DNA from: Gammaproteobacteria bacterium
GTDB taxonomy: Bacteria; Pseudomonadota; Gammaproteobacteria; Eutrophobiales; Eutrophobiaceae
Reading direction: 5' to 3'
DNA: 64,000 bases
NCBI GenBank assembly: GCA_028279365.1
Contig: JANQNX010000013.1
Location: 248,001 to 312,000, forward strand
Position 1 is the stretch's first letter. Every line of letters starts with the position of its first letter. The notes under the pieces were generated by a model. The model was not told the origin of the DNA. It made no database searches and saw only the letters and a program-made list of their open reading frames with translations. Below are positions 49,701-59,149 of the stretch, piece by piece. A program made the translations under genes and the position numbers.

Positions 49701-51827
49701 ATGCGTGATTACAAAACGCTCTATGCGAGCACGTTTCTTTTAACATTATTTTATCTGCCTCAGGCTATTGCCGATCATCCTCAAGAACTACCAGATCTGA
49801 CCGTTGCTGGCCGCGCTGAAGGCGGTTTTAAACAAAGCCACATCGGCCCTGAGTCTATCCCCTCCGGTTATGTTGGCGCATCAGAACTGCTGCGTAACGT
49901 TCCCGGTGGTAATTTCAACTTCAACGGAGCGATTAGCGGTCAAACCCAATATCGCGGCTTATTTGGTACACGCATGAACGTCAGGGTTGATGGCGCCTAT
50001 ATTAACTCGGGTGGGCCGAACTGGATGGACCCGCCGTTACATTACCTGCCTAAGACACTGGTTGAATCGATTGAAGTTGAACGCGGCATCCCTTCTGTTA
50101 GTTCAGGTTCGAGTATCGGTGGTTATGTTCAGGCAAAAACCAAATCGAGTAAATTTACCGACTCTGCTAACTTTGAATCGCAAGGTGATATCGAAATTGG
50201 CGGCCACACAGTTGATGACGGCTATAACATTGGTGGTCTATTAGGCTTGGCTAATAATCAACATCGCTTTCATTTCCTTGGCAGCCGCGATGAAGGTAAC
50301 GATTTTGAGTTTGGCGATGGAGACATCAATGGTAGTAGTTACGAGCGTGATAATTTTGGTGCGGGCTATGGTTTTCGCACAGGCAATAATGAGCTGGCAG
50401 TAAATTATCGTCACCAGGATACGGGACCGACCGGAACTCCGGCGCTGCCACTGGATATCGTGTTGTTTAATACCGAACTATTTAATGCAAAATATAATAC
50501 CAAAGTTGGCGATGTTGCTATCGATACCACCTTGTATTACACCGACGTCGTCCATCAAATGAATAACTTTTCCTTACGACCTGCGCCTGACTTCTTTACC
50601 CCTCCGGTAACAGGCGATGACCGTCGCGTTATTGACGCAACGTCAGACAGTATCGGTTATTCAATTCAGGCGACTATGCCGTTTATGCAGGGCGATCTGC
50701 GTTTTGGTTTTGATGGCAACTTTAATGATCACGACGCCGTCGTATCCGATCCGGATCAAGCCTCATTCTCGGTTACCAATTTCAACAATGTTGAAAGTGA
50801 TAACTACAGTTTGTTCGCTGAAACGGAGCAATCTCTAAATTCACGCCTCGATCTTGAACTGGGTCTGCGCTATACCCGTGTCACAATGGATGCCGATGAT
50901 GTTTCGGCAACGGTAACACCAATGGGCACTGCCGGACCTACTGCAGCATTAAGCTCGGCCTTTAATGCATCAAATCGTGAACAGACGGATGATAATATTG
51001 ATTGGGTAGCGGAGCTGGATTATGCCGTCAGCGATCATTTATCGGTGGAGTTGGGTGCGGCACGCAAGACGCGTTCGCCTTATTATGTCGAACGCTATTT
51101 GTGGATTCCGCTCGAGGTAAATGCCGGCTTGGGTGATGGCAATGTCTATGTTGGCGACGTCAATCTCGACCCCGAGGTATCCCACCAGTTGGAATTTGGC
51201 TTTGATCTTCATCATCATCATTATTATTTCTCACCACGTGCTTTCTACCGCCTGGTCGATGACTACATTCAGGGAACGGCATCAACTAATGCGTCGGTGC
51301 TAACCGTTGCAAATTTAAATAGTGACTCGACCCCGCTTGTGTTTACCAATGTCGATGCAGAACTTTATGGTTTCGATGCCGACTGGGGTTACGCTTTTGA
51401 TAATCAATGGCGTTTAAATGGTGTGATTAGTTATGTGCGCGGTAAACGTCGCGATATCGACGATAATTTGTACCGTATCGCACCGTTGAACAGCAGAGTC
51501 ACATTAACCCATGAACGAGAAACCTGGTCAGCCTCAATCGAAGGCGTATTTGTCGCCAGACAACATGATATTTCCGATGAGATCGTCAGCAATGAGAGTA
51601 GAACACTTAATGGTGATACCCCGGGTTATATGCTAATGAATATTGCTGCTCAATGGCGTCCGGCCAAGGGAATATTCATCAATAGTGGTGTCGGAAACCT
51701 TTTTGACAAGGATTACATCGACCACCTGAGCGGATTCAACCGTAACAGCGCCAGTGATGTGCCGGTTGGTTCCAGGTTGCCGGGTTTGGGCCGCAACCTG
51801 TTCGCGACACTAACCTATCAGTGGTAA
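49701..51827 (+). CDS. TonB-dependent outer-membrane receptor, copper (OprC)-like
   Basis: About 708 aa from the ATG at 49701, which has a strong AAGGGAG ribosome site. Signal peptide ends QAIA-DH. Plug domain: ELPDLTVAGRAEGG, NVPGGNFNFNGAISGQTQYRG, and WMDPPLHYLPKTLVESIEVERG, whose MDPP motif recalls OprC-type copper receptors. A barrel of about 22 strands follows, with a His-cluster DLHHHHYYFS, ending LFATLTYQW. The DUF2946 gene just upstream supports copper as ligand; other metals or metallophores remain possible. Confidence 0.82.
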   Translation: MRDYKTLYASTFLLTLFYLPQAIADHPQELPDLTVAGRAEGGFKQSHIGPESIPSGYVGASELLRNVPGGNFNFNGAISGQTQYRGLFGTRMNVRVDGAYINSGGPNWMDPPLHYLPKTLVESIEVERGIPSVSSGSSIGGYVQAKTKSSKFTDSANFESQGDIEIGGHTVDDGYNIGGLLGLANNQHRFHFLGSRDEGNDFEFGDGDINGSSYERDNFGAGYGFRTGNNELAVNYRHQDTGPTGTPALPLDIVLFNTELFNAKYNTKVGDVAIDTTLYYTDVVHQMNNFSLRPAPDFFTPPVTGDDRRVIDATSDSIGYSIQATMPFMQGDLRFGFDGNFNDHDAVVSDPDQASFSVTNFNNVESDNYSLFAETEQSLNSRLDLELGLRYTRVTMDADDVSATVTPMGTAGPTAALSSAFNASNREQTDDNIDWVAELDYAVSDHLSVELGAARKTRSPYYVERYLWIPLEVNAGLGDGNVYVGDVNLDPEVSHQLEFGFDLHHHHYYFSPRAFYRLVDDYIQGTASTNASVLTVANLNSDSTPLVFTNVDAELYGFDADWGYAFDNQWRLNGVISYVRGKRRDIDDNLYRIAPLNSRVTLTHERETWSASIEGVFVARQHDISDEIVSNESRTLNGDTPGYMLMNIAAQWRPAKGIFINSGVGNLFDKDYIDHLSGFNRNSASDVPVGSRLPGLGRNLFATLTYQW

Positions 51828-51861
51828 TTAGTCTCTAGTCAGTAATTCTTCTTAAACTAAG

Positions 51862-51887
51862 ACAGGTCGCCCTGAAGGGCGGCCTGT
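51862..51887 (+). terminator. Hairpin after the TonB receptor gene
   Basis: ACAGGTCGCCC (51862-51872), tetraloop TGAA, then GGGCGGCCTGT (51877-51887): 11 pairs with one G-T wobble. The U tract is missing, so it may act as a mRNA 3' stabiliser or weak terminator. Confidence 0.55.
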
Positions 51888-52000
51888 TACAGATACTCGC
51901 AATTGTATTGTCCTTTTGGCTGAACTCAGTTGATTCACCTTTGTCTAGATAAAGGTATTTAGACTCATCCCAAATAAAAAACAGTAATTCAGGAATAAAA

Positions 52001-54091
52001 ATGGCGGAAGATTACCCTAGAGATGCACTCGAACCCGGTTATCAATTACTTTGGTACAAGATTGATAAAGTGCTAGGTGAAGGTGGGTTTGGCATGACCT
52101 ATCTGGCGCATGACGTAAATCTCGACAAACTAGTTGCAATCAAGGAATACCTTCCATCAGACATGTGCCGGCGACAAGACGATAAAACGATTTCGCCAAA
52201 TACCAAATCGCTGGAAGATTTTGAAACTGGTTTAACCCGTTTTATCCGGGAAGCTCGCACCATTGCTAAATTTGATCATCCTCACGTCGTCAAAGTCACG
52301 AACGTTTTTGAGGAAAACAATACGGCTTATATGGCGATGGCCTATGAAAAAGGTAAAGATTTAAAAAGTTATATTAACCCCAGAAAAACCCTGGATGAAG
52401 ACCATCTGCTATCGTTAATGTTACCGATCCTTGAAGGACTGGAATATGTACATAACACCGGCTTTATTCATCGTGATATCAAACCTGGCAATATCATGAT
52501 CCGCGAAGATGGGAGTCCGGTATTGATCGATTTTGGCTCAGTGCATGACACGAAAAGAGCAAAAGAAGCCGTCACTACCCTGGTTTCACCTGGCTATACG
52601 CCGCATGAACAATATGTAGGGAAATCTGATGCCCAGGGCCCCTGGACGGACATCTATAGTCTGGGCGCTACCTTGTATCGTTGTGTCTGCGGTACGCATC
52701 CAGTCGATGCGATTACCCGTGGTAGCGCATTAATTAAACAACAACCCGATCCATTACACCCTGCCAGTGAAATAGCAAAGGGGAAATATACAGAATCATT
52801 CTTGCTAGCCATTGATCACGCACTCGCTTTCAATGAAAAAGAGCGACCAAAAAATATCAGCGATTGGCGCTCGGAATTAATCGGCAATAAAACAGTTACA
52901 TTTTCGACATCTCGTTATACAGGCACGGTTAATAGCACTTACACAACGCATACTAAAACCGGTGATACAGTACAGTTAAATTCATCAGCTGATGGAAAGA
53001 AGTCAGGAGGCACAGCTAAGTATACAATCGCGGCGGTTATTATTGCATCGATTACTGCAGCCTTCCTGTTCACAAGCAACAAGGGCGGTAATTCACCAGA
53101 TATAAATATCTCTTCCACCTCAAAAGTAACGCCTATTGAAACCCCGACCGAAACGACTATTGAGACAGCAAAAACTGAAGATAATCGTCCTATCACGGCA
53201 ACAGCAACTGTTCTAAAAGAAGCGTTAAGTGAATTTTCGGACTCATTAAAAGATGGAACATCTGGACCTTCACTCGTCGTCCTCCCAAAAGGAACAATAG
53301 AAATTGGTAGTGATGAATCTGAAAAAGGACATCGACCAGATGAATGGCCAAAAACAGCTGTAACTATCGAACAGACTTATGCTATCGGCAAGACAGAAGT
53401 GACGGTCCGTGATTTTAGAAAATTTGTTTCAGCTACAGCTTATCTGACCGAAGCAGAACTCGATACGTCCAGAGGCTGTCGAACATTTGAAGATGGTTGG
53501 GGTTGGTCGGCTGGACGTTCATGGAAAGACCCAGGCTATAAACAAACAGAAAAGCACCCTGTGGTTTGCATCAGCTGGAATGATGCACTCGCTTATGTAA
53601 ACTGGTTATCGGCACAAACCGGTTTTGACTACCAGCTTCCTTCAGAAACATTATGGGAATATGCAGCCCGTGCAGGCAAGCAAGATACGCGTTTTTGGGG
53701 AGATAAAAAAGCCTGTGATTATGCCAATGTCTCAGACTTCACTCGCGCACAAATGCACAGCCTGACCATATCTGAAGAGAATATTTTTCCATGTGAAGAC
53801 GGATTTACTTACAGTGCAGAAGCTGCTTCATTCGCACCAAATGATTATGGGCTTCACGATACGCTGGGCAATGTATGGGAATGGACTGCAGACTGTTGGG
53901 TTGATAGTTATTCAAATATAGATACTAGTGGCGCGACAAGAAACACAAACAATTGTAACAACCGCATCTATCGTGGCGGTTCATGGGGTAACTTGCCGGT
54001 ATTGGTTAGAGCTGCAAAACGCTTGACCGATCCATCCAATTATCGTTATTACAATTTAGGTTTCAGAATTAGTCGAATTATTGAAGGATAA
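52001..54091 (+). CDS. Transmembrane Ser/Thr kinase fused to a SUMF1/formylglycine-type domain
   Basis: 696 aa. Cytoplasmic Hanks kinase (about 15-290): GEGGFGMTYL, ATP lysine K48, HRDIKPGN with D159, DFG at 177-179, activation loop SPGYTPHEQY. A single membrane helix (about 341-358) follows a Thr/Ser-rich linker. The extracytoplasmic part (about 425-695) is a SUMF1/EgtB/PvdO-like domain: WPKTAVTIEQTYAIGKTEV, LPSETLWEYAARAG, YGLHDTLGNVWEWTADCW, IYRGGSWGNLP, GFRISR. Whether the outer domain is a sensor or an enzyme is unknown. AGGA ribosome site. Confidence 0.88.
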   Translation: MAEDYPRDALEPGYQLLWYKIDKVLGEGGFGMTYLAHDVNLDKLVAIKEYLPSDMCRRQDDKTISPNTKSLEDFETGLTRFIREARTIAKFDHPHVVKVTNVFEENNTAYMAMAYEKGKDLKSYINPRKTLDEDHLLSLMLPILEGLEYVHNTGFIHRDIKPGNIMIREDGSPVLIDFGSVHDTKRAKEAVTTLVSPGYTPHEQYVGKSDAQGPWTDIYSLGATLYRCVCGTHPVDAITRGSALIKQQPDPLHPASEIAKGKYTESFLLAIDHALAFNEKERPKNISDWRSELIGNKTVTFSTSRYTGTVNSTYTTHTKTGDTVQLNSSADGKKSGGTAKYTIAAVIIASITAAFLFTSNKGGNSPDINISSTSKVTPIETPTETTIETAKTEDNRPITATATVLKEALSEFSDSLKDGTSGPSLVVLPKGTIEIGSDESEKGHRPDEWPKTAVTIEQTYAIGKTEVTVRDFRKFVSATAYLTEAELDTSRGCRTFEDGWGWSAGRSWKDPGYKQTEKHPVVCISWNDALAYVNWLSAQTGFDYQLPSETLWEYAARAGKQDTRFWGDKKACDYANVSDFTRAQMHSLTISEENIFPCEDGFTYSAEAASFAPNDYGLHDTLGNVWEWTADCWVDSYSNIDTSGATRNTNNCNNRIYRGGSWGNLPVLVRAAKRLTDPSNYRYYNLGFRISRIIEG

Positions 54092-54096
54092 ATTTA

Positions 54097-55707
54097 TTAA
54101 CTTTTTTCAACCAAATTTGACATTCGATTCTGCAAATTTTCTCCAACGCGAGTTAACTCTGAAACAATATTTCGTAATTCATCACAACCTGCATAAGTCT
54201 TATCTGCAATATTACTAATATCCTTTATTTCGCTATTCAGGTTTGTCATTGATCGACATTGATGCTCTGCAGTATTGGATATCTCATTATTCATTTCAGA
54301 TATTCTTGAAATTTCCTCGACAACATTTTGAATACTTGAACGAGCGTGCCTCGATTGTTCAGCACTTTTATTACTAATTTCCAATCCTGCTTCTATTGCT
54401 GATGACGCCTGATTACTTCCATCGCGTAAACTTTCAATCATTTCCTGAATTTCACAAGTCGAATCTTGTGTTCTGGAAGCCAGCGTTCTAACTTCATCGG
54501 CAACAACAGCAAAACCTCGACCCTGTTCACCAGCACGAGCAGCCTCTATAGCCGCATTTAGAGCCAGCAAATTAGTTTGATCTGCTATATCTCGAATCAC
54601 ATTTAAAACATTACCAATATTATCGGTTTCATTTTCGAGTTTCTTTATTACATCAAATACATTATTGATGTTGCCAACCATTTCATTAACGATATCATTT
54701 GTCTTTGCTACTTCAGCATCGACATTATTCAGATCTTGATCAGCCTTGTTAGCACCTGTAGCTGCTTGTCCAGCGTGATCATTCATAGTAATTAATTGCT
54801 GCTCTGCATTCTCTACTCCAGCGACTACTTCTTCAGTTGCACTTTTTTGTTTAATTATATTATGTGTTGCTTCCTCACTAACCGAGCTTAATTGCCTTAC
54901 TGCATGGTTTAAAACATTTAATTCTTCATTGATATCAACAAGCTCTGAACGCTCTTCCATTTTCGATTTGAAATAGGCTAATGCATTTGCCATTTCTCCA
55001 AGTTCATCGCTTCTATTCAGCCCTGGAACATCAGCGGCAAGCTTGTTTTCAGCCAAATCAAGCATTGTTCTTTTCAATGCGCCAATGGGTTTCGACAGAT
55101 TATTTGAAAGCCAGAGAGCAAGGCAAAGTGATATCAATATGCTTGCAACAAATAAGGTAATAGATTGTTTCTTTATTTCCAGCGTTTTTGCTTCAGTTTC
55201 ATTTCTGGAACTAAGACCATCTTTCACCATCGCATCGACCAGGACATGCAGGTCATCTTTAATAATACTCTCCAGTTTATTCATTTCTATAGCAGAAGGA
55301 ATTTGAGTGCTTGGGGAGATACCTAACAACACCTTTGCATTTTCCAACCAACGTTCTGAAGAAACCTCTATCTCGGTTATAAGTTGGTCTTGCTCTTTTT
55401 TACCTGAGGCTTGTTTTAATCGTTTAATATGTTTTTTAAATATCGAGTACCCTTCATCCAACTCTACTAAAACATCTTTACTATTAACAGGAGTTGTCAT
55501 CGCCAAAATAGCATTCATTTTTTCACTGATATCTCTGAATGACTCCCATGAAGCCCTGGAATGATCAATCGCAGTTAATGGTTTATCAAACACTTCAATA
55601 GTTTTTCTACTAACATCATTCAGTGTAAGCATTAATTGTAAAATAATAGCGGATGAAACAACGATGACGGCCAGAAAGCTCAGTAGTAACTTTTTTCGAA
55701 TTGACAT
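54097..55707 (-). CDS. Methyl-accepting chemotaxis protein
   Basis: About 536 aa from the ATG at 55707, where the signal-anchor helix begins ([19 protein letters not shown]). The periplasmic region (about 30-185) looks like a four-helix bundle. The second helix ([16 protein letters not shown]) is near 190-206, followed by a HAMP domain and the signalling tip, with [19 protein letters not shown] and [15 protein letters not shown]. It starts ten bases after the mauG-like stop, so the two are probably cotranscribed. Its stop lies five bases from that of the convergent kinase gene. Confidence 0.92.
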   Translation of the reverse strand: MSIRKKLLLSFLAVIVVSSAIILQLMLTLNDVSRKTIEVFDKPLTAIDHSRASWESFRDISEKMNAILAMTTPVNSKDVLVELDEGYSIFKKHIKRLKQASGKKEQDQLITEIEVSSERWLENAKVLLGISPSTQIPSAIEMNKLESIIKDDLHVLVDAMVKDGLSSRNETEAKTLEIKKQSITLFVASILISLCLALWLSNNLSKPIGALKRTMLDLAENKLAADVPGLNRSDELGEMANALAYFKSKMEERSELVDINEELNVLNHAVRQLSSVSEEATHNIIKQKSATEEVVAGVENAEQQLITMNDHAGQAATGANKADQDLNNVDAEVAKTNDIVNEMVGNINNVFDVIKKLENETDNIGNVLNVIRDIADQTNLLALNAAIEAARAGEQGRGFAVVADEVRTLASRTQDSTCEIQEMIESLRDGSNQASSAIEAGLEISNKSAEQSRHARSSIQNVVEEISRISEMNNEISNTAEHQCRSMTNLNSEIKDISNIADKTYAGCDELRNIVSELTRVGENLQNRMSNLVEKS

Positions 55708-55717
55708 GATTAAATAC

Positions 55718-56749
55718 TCAGTTAGGCAGAATGGGTAAGGCCACAACATTATTATTTCCGGTTAATGATTCCAGAAACAAAATAATTTCTCTAATCTCTT
55801 TTTGATTTAAATCTAAAGGCTGCATCTCTTTGCTGAGAGATGGTCTTTGCACACCACCACCGATATAATGTGCCATGACGCTTTTCAGATTAGCTAAACT
55901 TCCATTATGCATGTAAGGTGCTCGCTGAGAGATATTTCTAAGTCCAGGTGTCTTGAAGGCATGTGACTGTGAAGAAATATTGGTTATCGCTGCCCTTCCC
56001 TCGTCATAATCGAAAAGACCGATATCATGAAATTCATTATCAGTAAAGTTCCAGCCAGTATGGCAAGCGATACATTTTGCCTTCCCAACAAATAATCGAA
56101 AGCCGGATTTAGCCTCTTCACTGATGGCAGTTTCATCACCGGCAATCCATTTATCAAACGGCGCCTCGCTGGAAATTAGTGTGCGTTCATAAGTTGCAAT
56201 CGCCTTAAGCACATTATTTTCAGTCAAGCCTTCCTTTGGAAAGGCCTGTTTAAACCATTGATTGTATTCTTCTATTTGAGACAGTCTTTGAACAATCACA
56301 TCCATTGTATTAGCCATTTCCTTGGGGTCTTCAATCGGTCCTCTTGCCTGTGCCTCCAGGGAGTCAGCTCGGCCATCCCAAAAGAAATGTTTGCCCCAGG
56401 CAAGATTTAGAACAGTGTTAGCATGTCTGGGTAATTCAGTATTTTGTGAGCCAAGAGCCTTGGCAAATGGGACTTCCCAACCAAAAGACGGATTATGGCA
56501 ACTTGCACAACTAATGTTTTGTCCCTTGCTCATCCTCTGATCAAAAAACAGCATTTTTCCTAACGCTGCTTTTTCAAGTGTATAAGGGTTATCGGCAGGG
56601 AACGGTATCGTTTCTGGACGAGCAAATTCAGTTAGAACTATTTCTTTTTGCTCATCATCAGCATGAATAAAAACAGGAAATAATAACAGTAAGAAAATAG
56701 ACGCTCTTTTCAACATTTGTTGCCGGCTCTCGATTAAAGTTTTAATCAT
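55718..56749 (-). CDS. MauG/CcpA-type dihaem cytochrome c peroxidase
   Basis: 343 aa, periplasmic. Signal peptide ([15 protein letters not shown]). Two c-type haem sites: CASCH with C81, C84, H85, and CIACH with C226, C229, H230. Family motifs: [51 protein letters not shown]. Reduces hydrogen peroxide or oxidises a partner through a high-valent dihaem state. An alternative start at 56716 would also give a signal peptide. It needs the ccm system encoded at 35878-42740. A chemoreceptor gene follows directly. Confidence 0.9.
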   Translation of the reverse strand: MIKTLIESRQQMLKRASIFLLLLFPVFIHADDEQKEIVLTEFARPETIPFPADNPYTLEKAALGKMLFFDQRMSKGQNISCASCHNPSFGWEVPFAKALGSQNTELPRHANTVLNLAWGKHFFWDGRADSLEAQARGPIEDPKEMANTMDVIVQRLSQIEEYNQWFKQAFPKEGLTENNVLKAIATYERTLISSEAPFDKWIAGDETAISEEAKSGFRLFVGKAKCIACHTGWNFTDNEFHDIGLFDYDEGRAAITNISSQSHAFKTPGLRNISQRAPYMHNGSLANLKSVMAHYIGGGVQRPSLSKEMQPLDLNQKEIREIILFLESLTGNNNVVALPILPN

Positions 56750-56886
56750 TTATATCGATTAGTCTGGCAAAAACTTTAACAAAACTTTAATAATTGTTAT
56801 TCGTTACCCAATAAATAATATGTTTTAAAATTAGAAAATCCTGTTTTTGCAGGGAATTCAGACAGGCAAGAGCGTTAAATTAGCGA

Positions 56887-57837
56887 CTAGTCTGCAACAG
56901 TCAATTCCATATTGTGAGAACTTTCTGACGAACCCTTCATATCTTGTGAGTCATGCCCATGCGTGGATTCCATACTGTGAGAACTTTCTGACGACCCTTT
57001 CATATCATGTGAGTCATGCCCATGCGTGGATTCCATACTGTGAGAACTTTCTGACGACCCTTTCATATCATGCGAGTCATGGCCTAGTGTTGATTCCATA
57101 CTGTGAGAACTTTCTGACGACCCTTTCATATCATGCGAGTCATGGCCTAGTGTTGACTCCATACTGTGAGAACTTTCTGACGACCCTTTCATATCGTGTG
57201 AATCATGACCCAGGTTAGATTCCATACTGTGTGAAGCTTCAGAAGAACCCTTCATGTCATGTGAGTCATGACCCAGGTTAGATTCCATACTGTGTGAAGT
57301 TTCAGAAGAACCCTTCATGTCGTGTGAGTCATGACCCAACGTGGATTCCATACTATGCGAATTCTTTGGCTCTAATTTTGCGGATGTCGATGACTGCTTT
57401 TTTTGTACTGGTGACGCTTTAGCCTTAAGAAAACGCTTGTTGTCAAATGTGTCCAGGTTCATCAACACCGTATAAGTTCGGGAGAGTTTGGCGTCTTCAG
57501 TAGAGAGATCGATAACAACATCCAGATAAAGCTGGTTAATGTTTTGACTGGACTCCAGCCATACATAGTGCTTTTCTGCCTTGTCGGTGAATAACGATGC
57601 AGAAATAGACTCGATTCCCGGTTGATAATCTAATCCCATGCTATGGTAAGCATAAGGTTCGGCAAGCTTCACCTGATTAATATCAGCCATAGAGTCACCA
57701 TGAAAATAAATCGGCACCCTTGCCTTGAAGGGTTCATTAAAAGAAGACATCAACTCAATCTCACCAAGACTGGCTGCTGTCACAACATTAGAAAAAAACA
57801 AACAGGTTGAGAGTAAAACGGGCTGATAAATTTTCAT
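56887..57837 (-). CDS. FimV-N-domain protein with a His/Met-rich tandem-repeat tail
   Basis: About 316 aa from the ATG at 57837, where a signal peptide begins (ending VVTAASLGEIEL). Residues 22-130 match the FimV N-terminal domain: SLGEIELMSSFNEPF, VKLAEPYAYHSMGLD and SRTYTVLMNLDTF. A short basic linker leads to seven 21-residue repeats (160-306; consensus SHSMES-LGHDSHDMKGSSE) and a partial eighth. The LysM and long coiled parts of true FimV are missing. His and Met spaced as HDSHDM suggest metal binding. Function unknown; a mauG-like gene lies 137 bases downstream on the same strand. Confidence 0.8.
   Translation of the reverse strand: MKIYQPVLLSTCLFFSNVVTAASLGEIELMSSFNEPFKARVPIYFHGDSMADINQVKLAEPYAYHSMGLDYQPGIESISASLFTDKAEKHYVWLESSQNINQLYLDVVIDLSTEDAKLSRTYTVLMNLDTFDNKRFLKAKASPVQKKQSSTSAKLEPKNSHSMESTLGHDSHDMKGSSETSHSMESNLGHDSHDMKGSSEASHSMESNLGHDSHDMKGSSESSHSMESTLGHDSHDMKGSSESSHSMESTLGHDSHDMKGSSESSHSMESTHGHDSHDMKGSSESSHSMESTHGHDSQDMKGSSESSHNMELTVAD
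56890..57360 (-). repeat. 63-bp coding tandem repeat, seven full copies plus a partial
   Basis: Seven units of exactly 63 bases (56920-57360) and a 30-base partial unit (56890-56919) encode the His/Met-rich tail. Units vary in sequence; neighbouring copies 4 and 5 (by protein order) differ at one base, suggesting recent duplication. Not a CRISPR: units are contiguous, without spacers, and keep the reading frame. Confidence 0.92.
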
Positions 57838-57976
57838 CGGGTATATCGCGTCTATTATTTGTTTCGTTATTGACATGACGCAACACACTTAGTTCGCATT
57901 ATTCCGGGCAGGTTGTCACATTTCTGTCATCTAAACCGCTTACCCTTGCTTGCGTATTCAAAAGACGCAAACGACT

Positions 57977-59137
57977 ATGAAAATCCTGATGATCTCGGAC
58001 GTCTATTTTCCGAGAATTAATGGCGTTTCTACCTCAATCAAAACCTTTCGCGAAGAACTCAAACAGCTCGGTCACAGTGTGACATTAATTGCCCCAGAGT
58101 ATCCGGCTACATACGAAGATGAAGCCGATATTATTCGTGTTCCATCCCGCTACTTGCCCATCGATCCTGAAGACCGGATTATGAAGCGCGGTGAAATCGA
58201 TCAATTAGCCGATCAATTACAGGAAACAGCATTTGATTTATTACACATACAGACCCCCTTCATAGCCCATTACGCAGGTCTGTCATTGGCGAAACGTTTG
58301 GGCATTCCCAAAGTCGTCACCTACCACACTCATTTTGAAGAATACCTGTATCATTATCTTCCTTATGCGCCAAAAGGCATGATGCGGTTTGCCGCCCGTT
58401 GGTTTAATCGACAACAGTGTAATGCTGTTGATTCGATTATCGTACCCTCGATAGCCATGCTCGATATCTTACGTGAATACGGCATCCATAAACCGCTCGA
58501 GATCATAGCGACCGGTATTGATGATTCCTTTTACAAACCAGGCGATGGCGTCAGCTTTCGGGAGAAGCACGGTATTCCCACTGAGAGACAAGTGTTAATT
58601 CACATCGGACGACTGGCTCATGAAAAGAATATCGAATTCTTGCTCAGCATGCTGGTCGAGTTAATTAAACAAAAACCTGACGTATTACTGGTCATCGCGG
58701 GTGAGGGACCGGCAAGAGAACACTTGATTGAATTAAGTGTATCGCTCGGACTTTCCGATAATGTGCTATTTGTCGGATACCTGGATCGCGACACTGAGTT
58801 GCACGATTGCTACTGTGCCGGAGATATTTTTGTGTTTTCGTCTAAAACAGAAACGCAAGGGCTGGTGCTGTTGGAAGCGATGGCGCAAAAATTACCTGTC
58901 GTATCACTATCAGTCTTGGGTACTAAAGACATCCTCGATCATGCTGAAGGTGCCGCTGTAATAGCGGAAGAAAGTATCCACGACTTTTCCAATAAAGTTA
59001 CCGAGCTATTGGATAACCCTGCACAACTAAAGACGATGTCCGAACAGGCGTTTAACTATGCGAAAACCTGGTCCTCTCGCGCATTTGCCGAGAAAAAACA
59101 GGCGTTTTACCAGAAAACCATTCAGCAGTCGGCTTAA
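57977..59137 (+). CDS. GT4-family glycosyltransferase
   Basis: About 386 aa from the ATG at 57977 (MKILMISDVYFPRINGVS). Two Rossmann domains of the GT-B fold; the donor-binding part has LIHIGRLAHEKNIEFLL and the E-x7-E motif ETQGLVLLE. It resembles retaining enzymes that make glycolipids, such as diacylglycerol glucosyltransferases. The acceptor cannot be read from the sequence. A glucokinase gene follows after 12 bases. Confidence 0.85.
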   Translation: MKILMISDVYFPRINGVSTSIKTFREELKQLGHSVTLIAPEYPATYEDEADIIRVPSRYLPIDPEDRIMKRGEIDQLADQLQETAFDLLHIQTPFIAHYAGLSLAKRLGIPKVVTYHTHFEEYLYHYLPYAPKGMMRFAARWFNRQQCNAVDSIIVPSIAMLDILREYGIHKPLEIIATGIDDSFYKPGDGVSFREKHGIPTERQVLIHIGRLAHEKNIEFLLSMLVELIKQKPDVLLVIAGEGPAREHLIELSVSLGLSDNVLFVGYLDRDTELHDCYCAGDIFVFSSKTETQGLVLLEAMAQKLPVVSLSVLGTKDILDHAEGAAVIAEESIHDFSNKVTELLDNPAQLKTMSEQAFNYAKTWSSRAFAEKKQAFYQKTIQQSA

Positions 59138-59149
59138 TTCAGCTTTAAT

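Noticed and set aside
56847-57218. Plus-strand open frame across the His/Met repeat region
   Set aside because: It is the antisense of the 63-bp repeats, which stay open in several frames because the unit is a multiple of three. No ribosome site and no family resemblance.
56890-57360. CRISPR-like repeat array
   Set aside because: Units are contiguous with no spacers, and the frame is maintained through a gene with a signal peptide and FimV domain.
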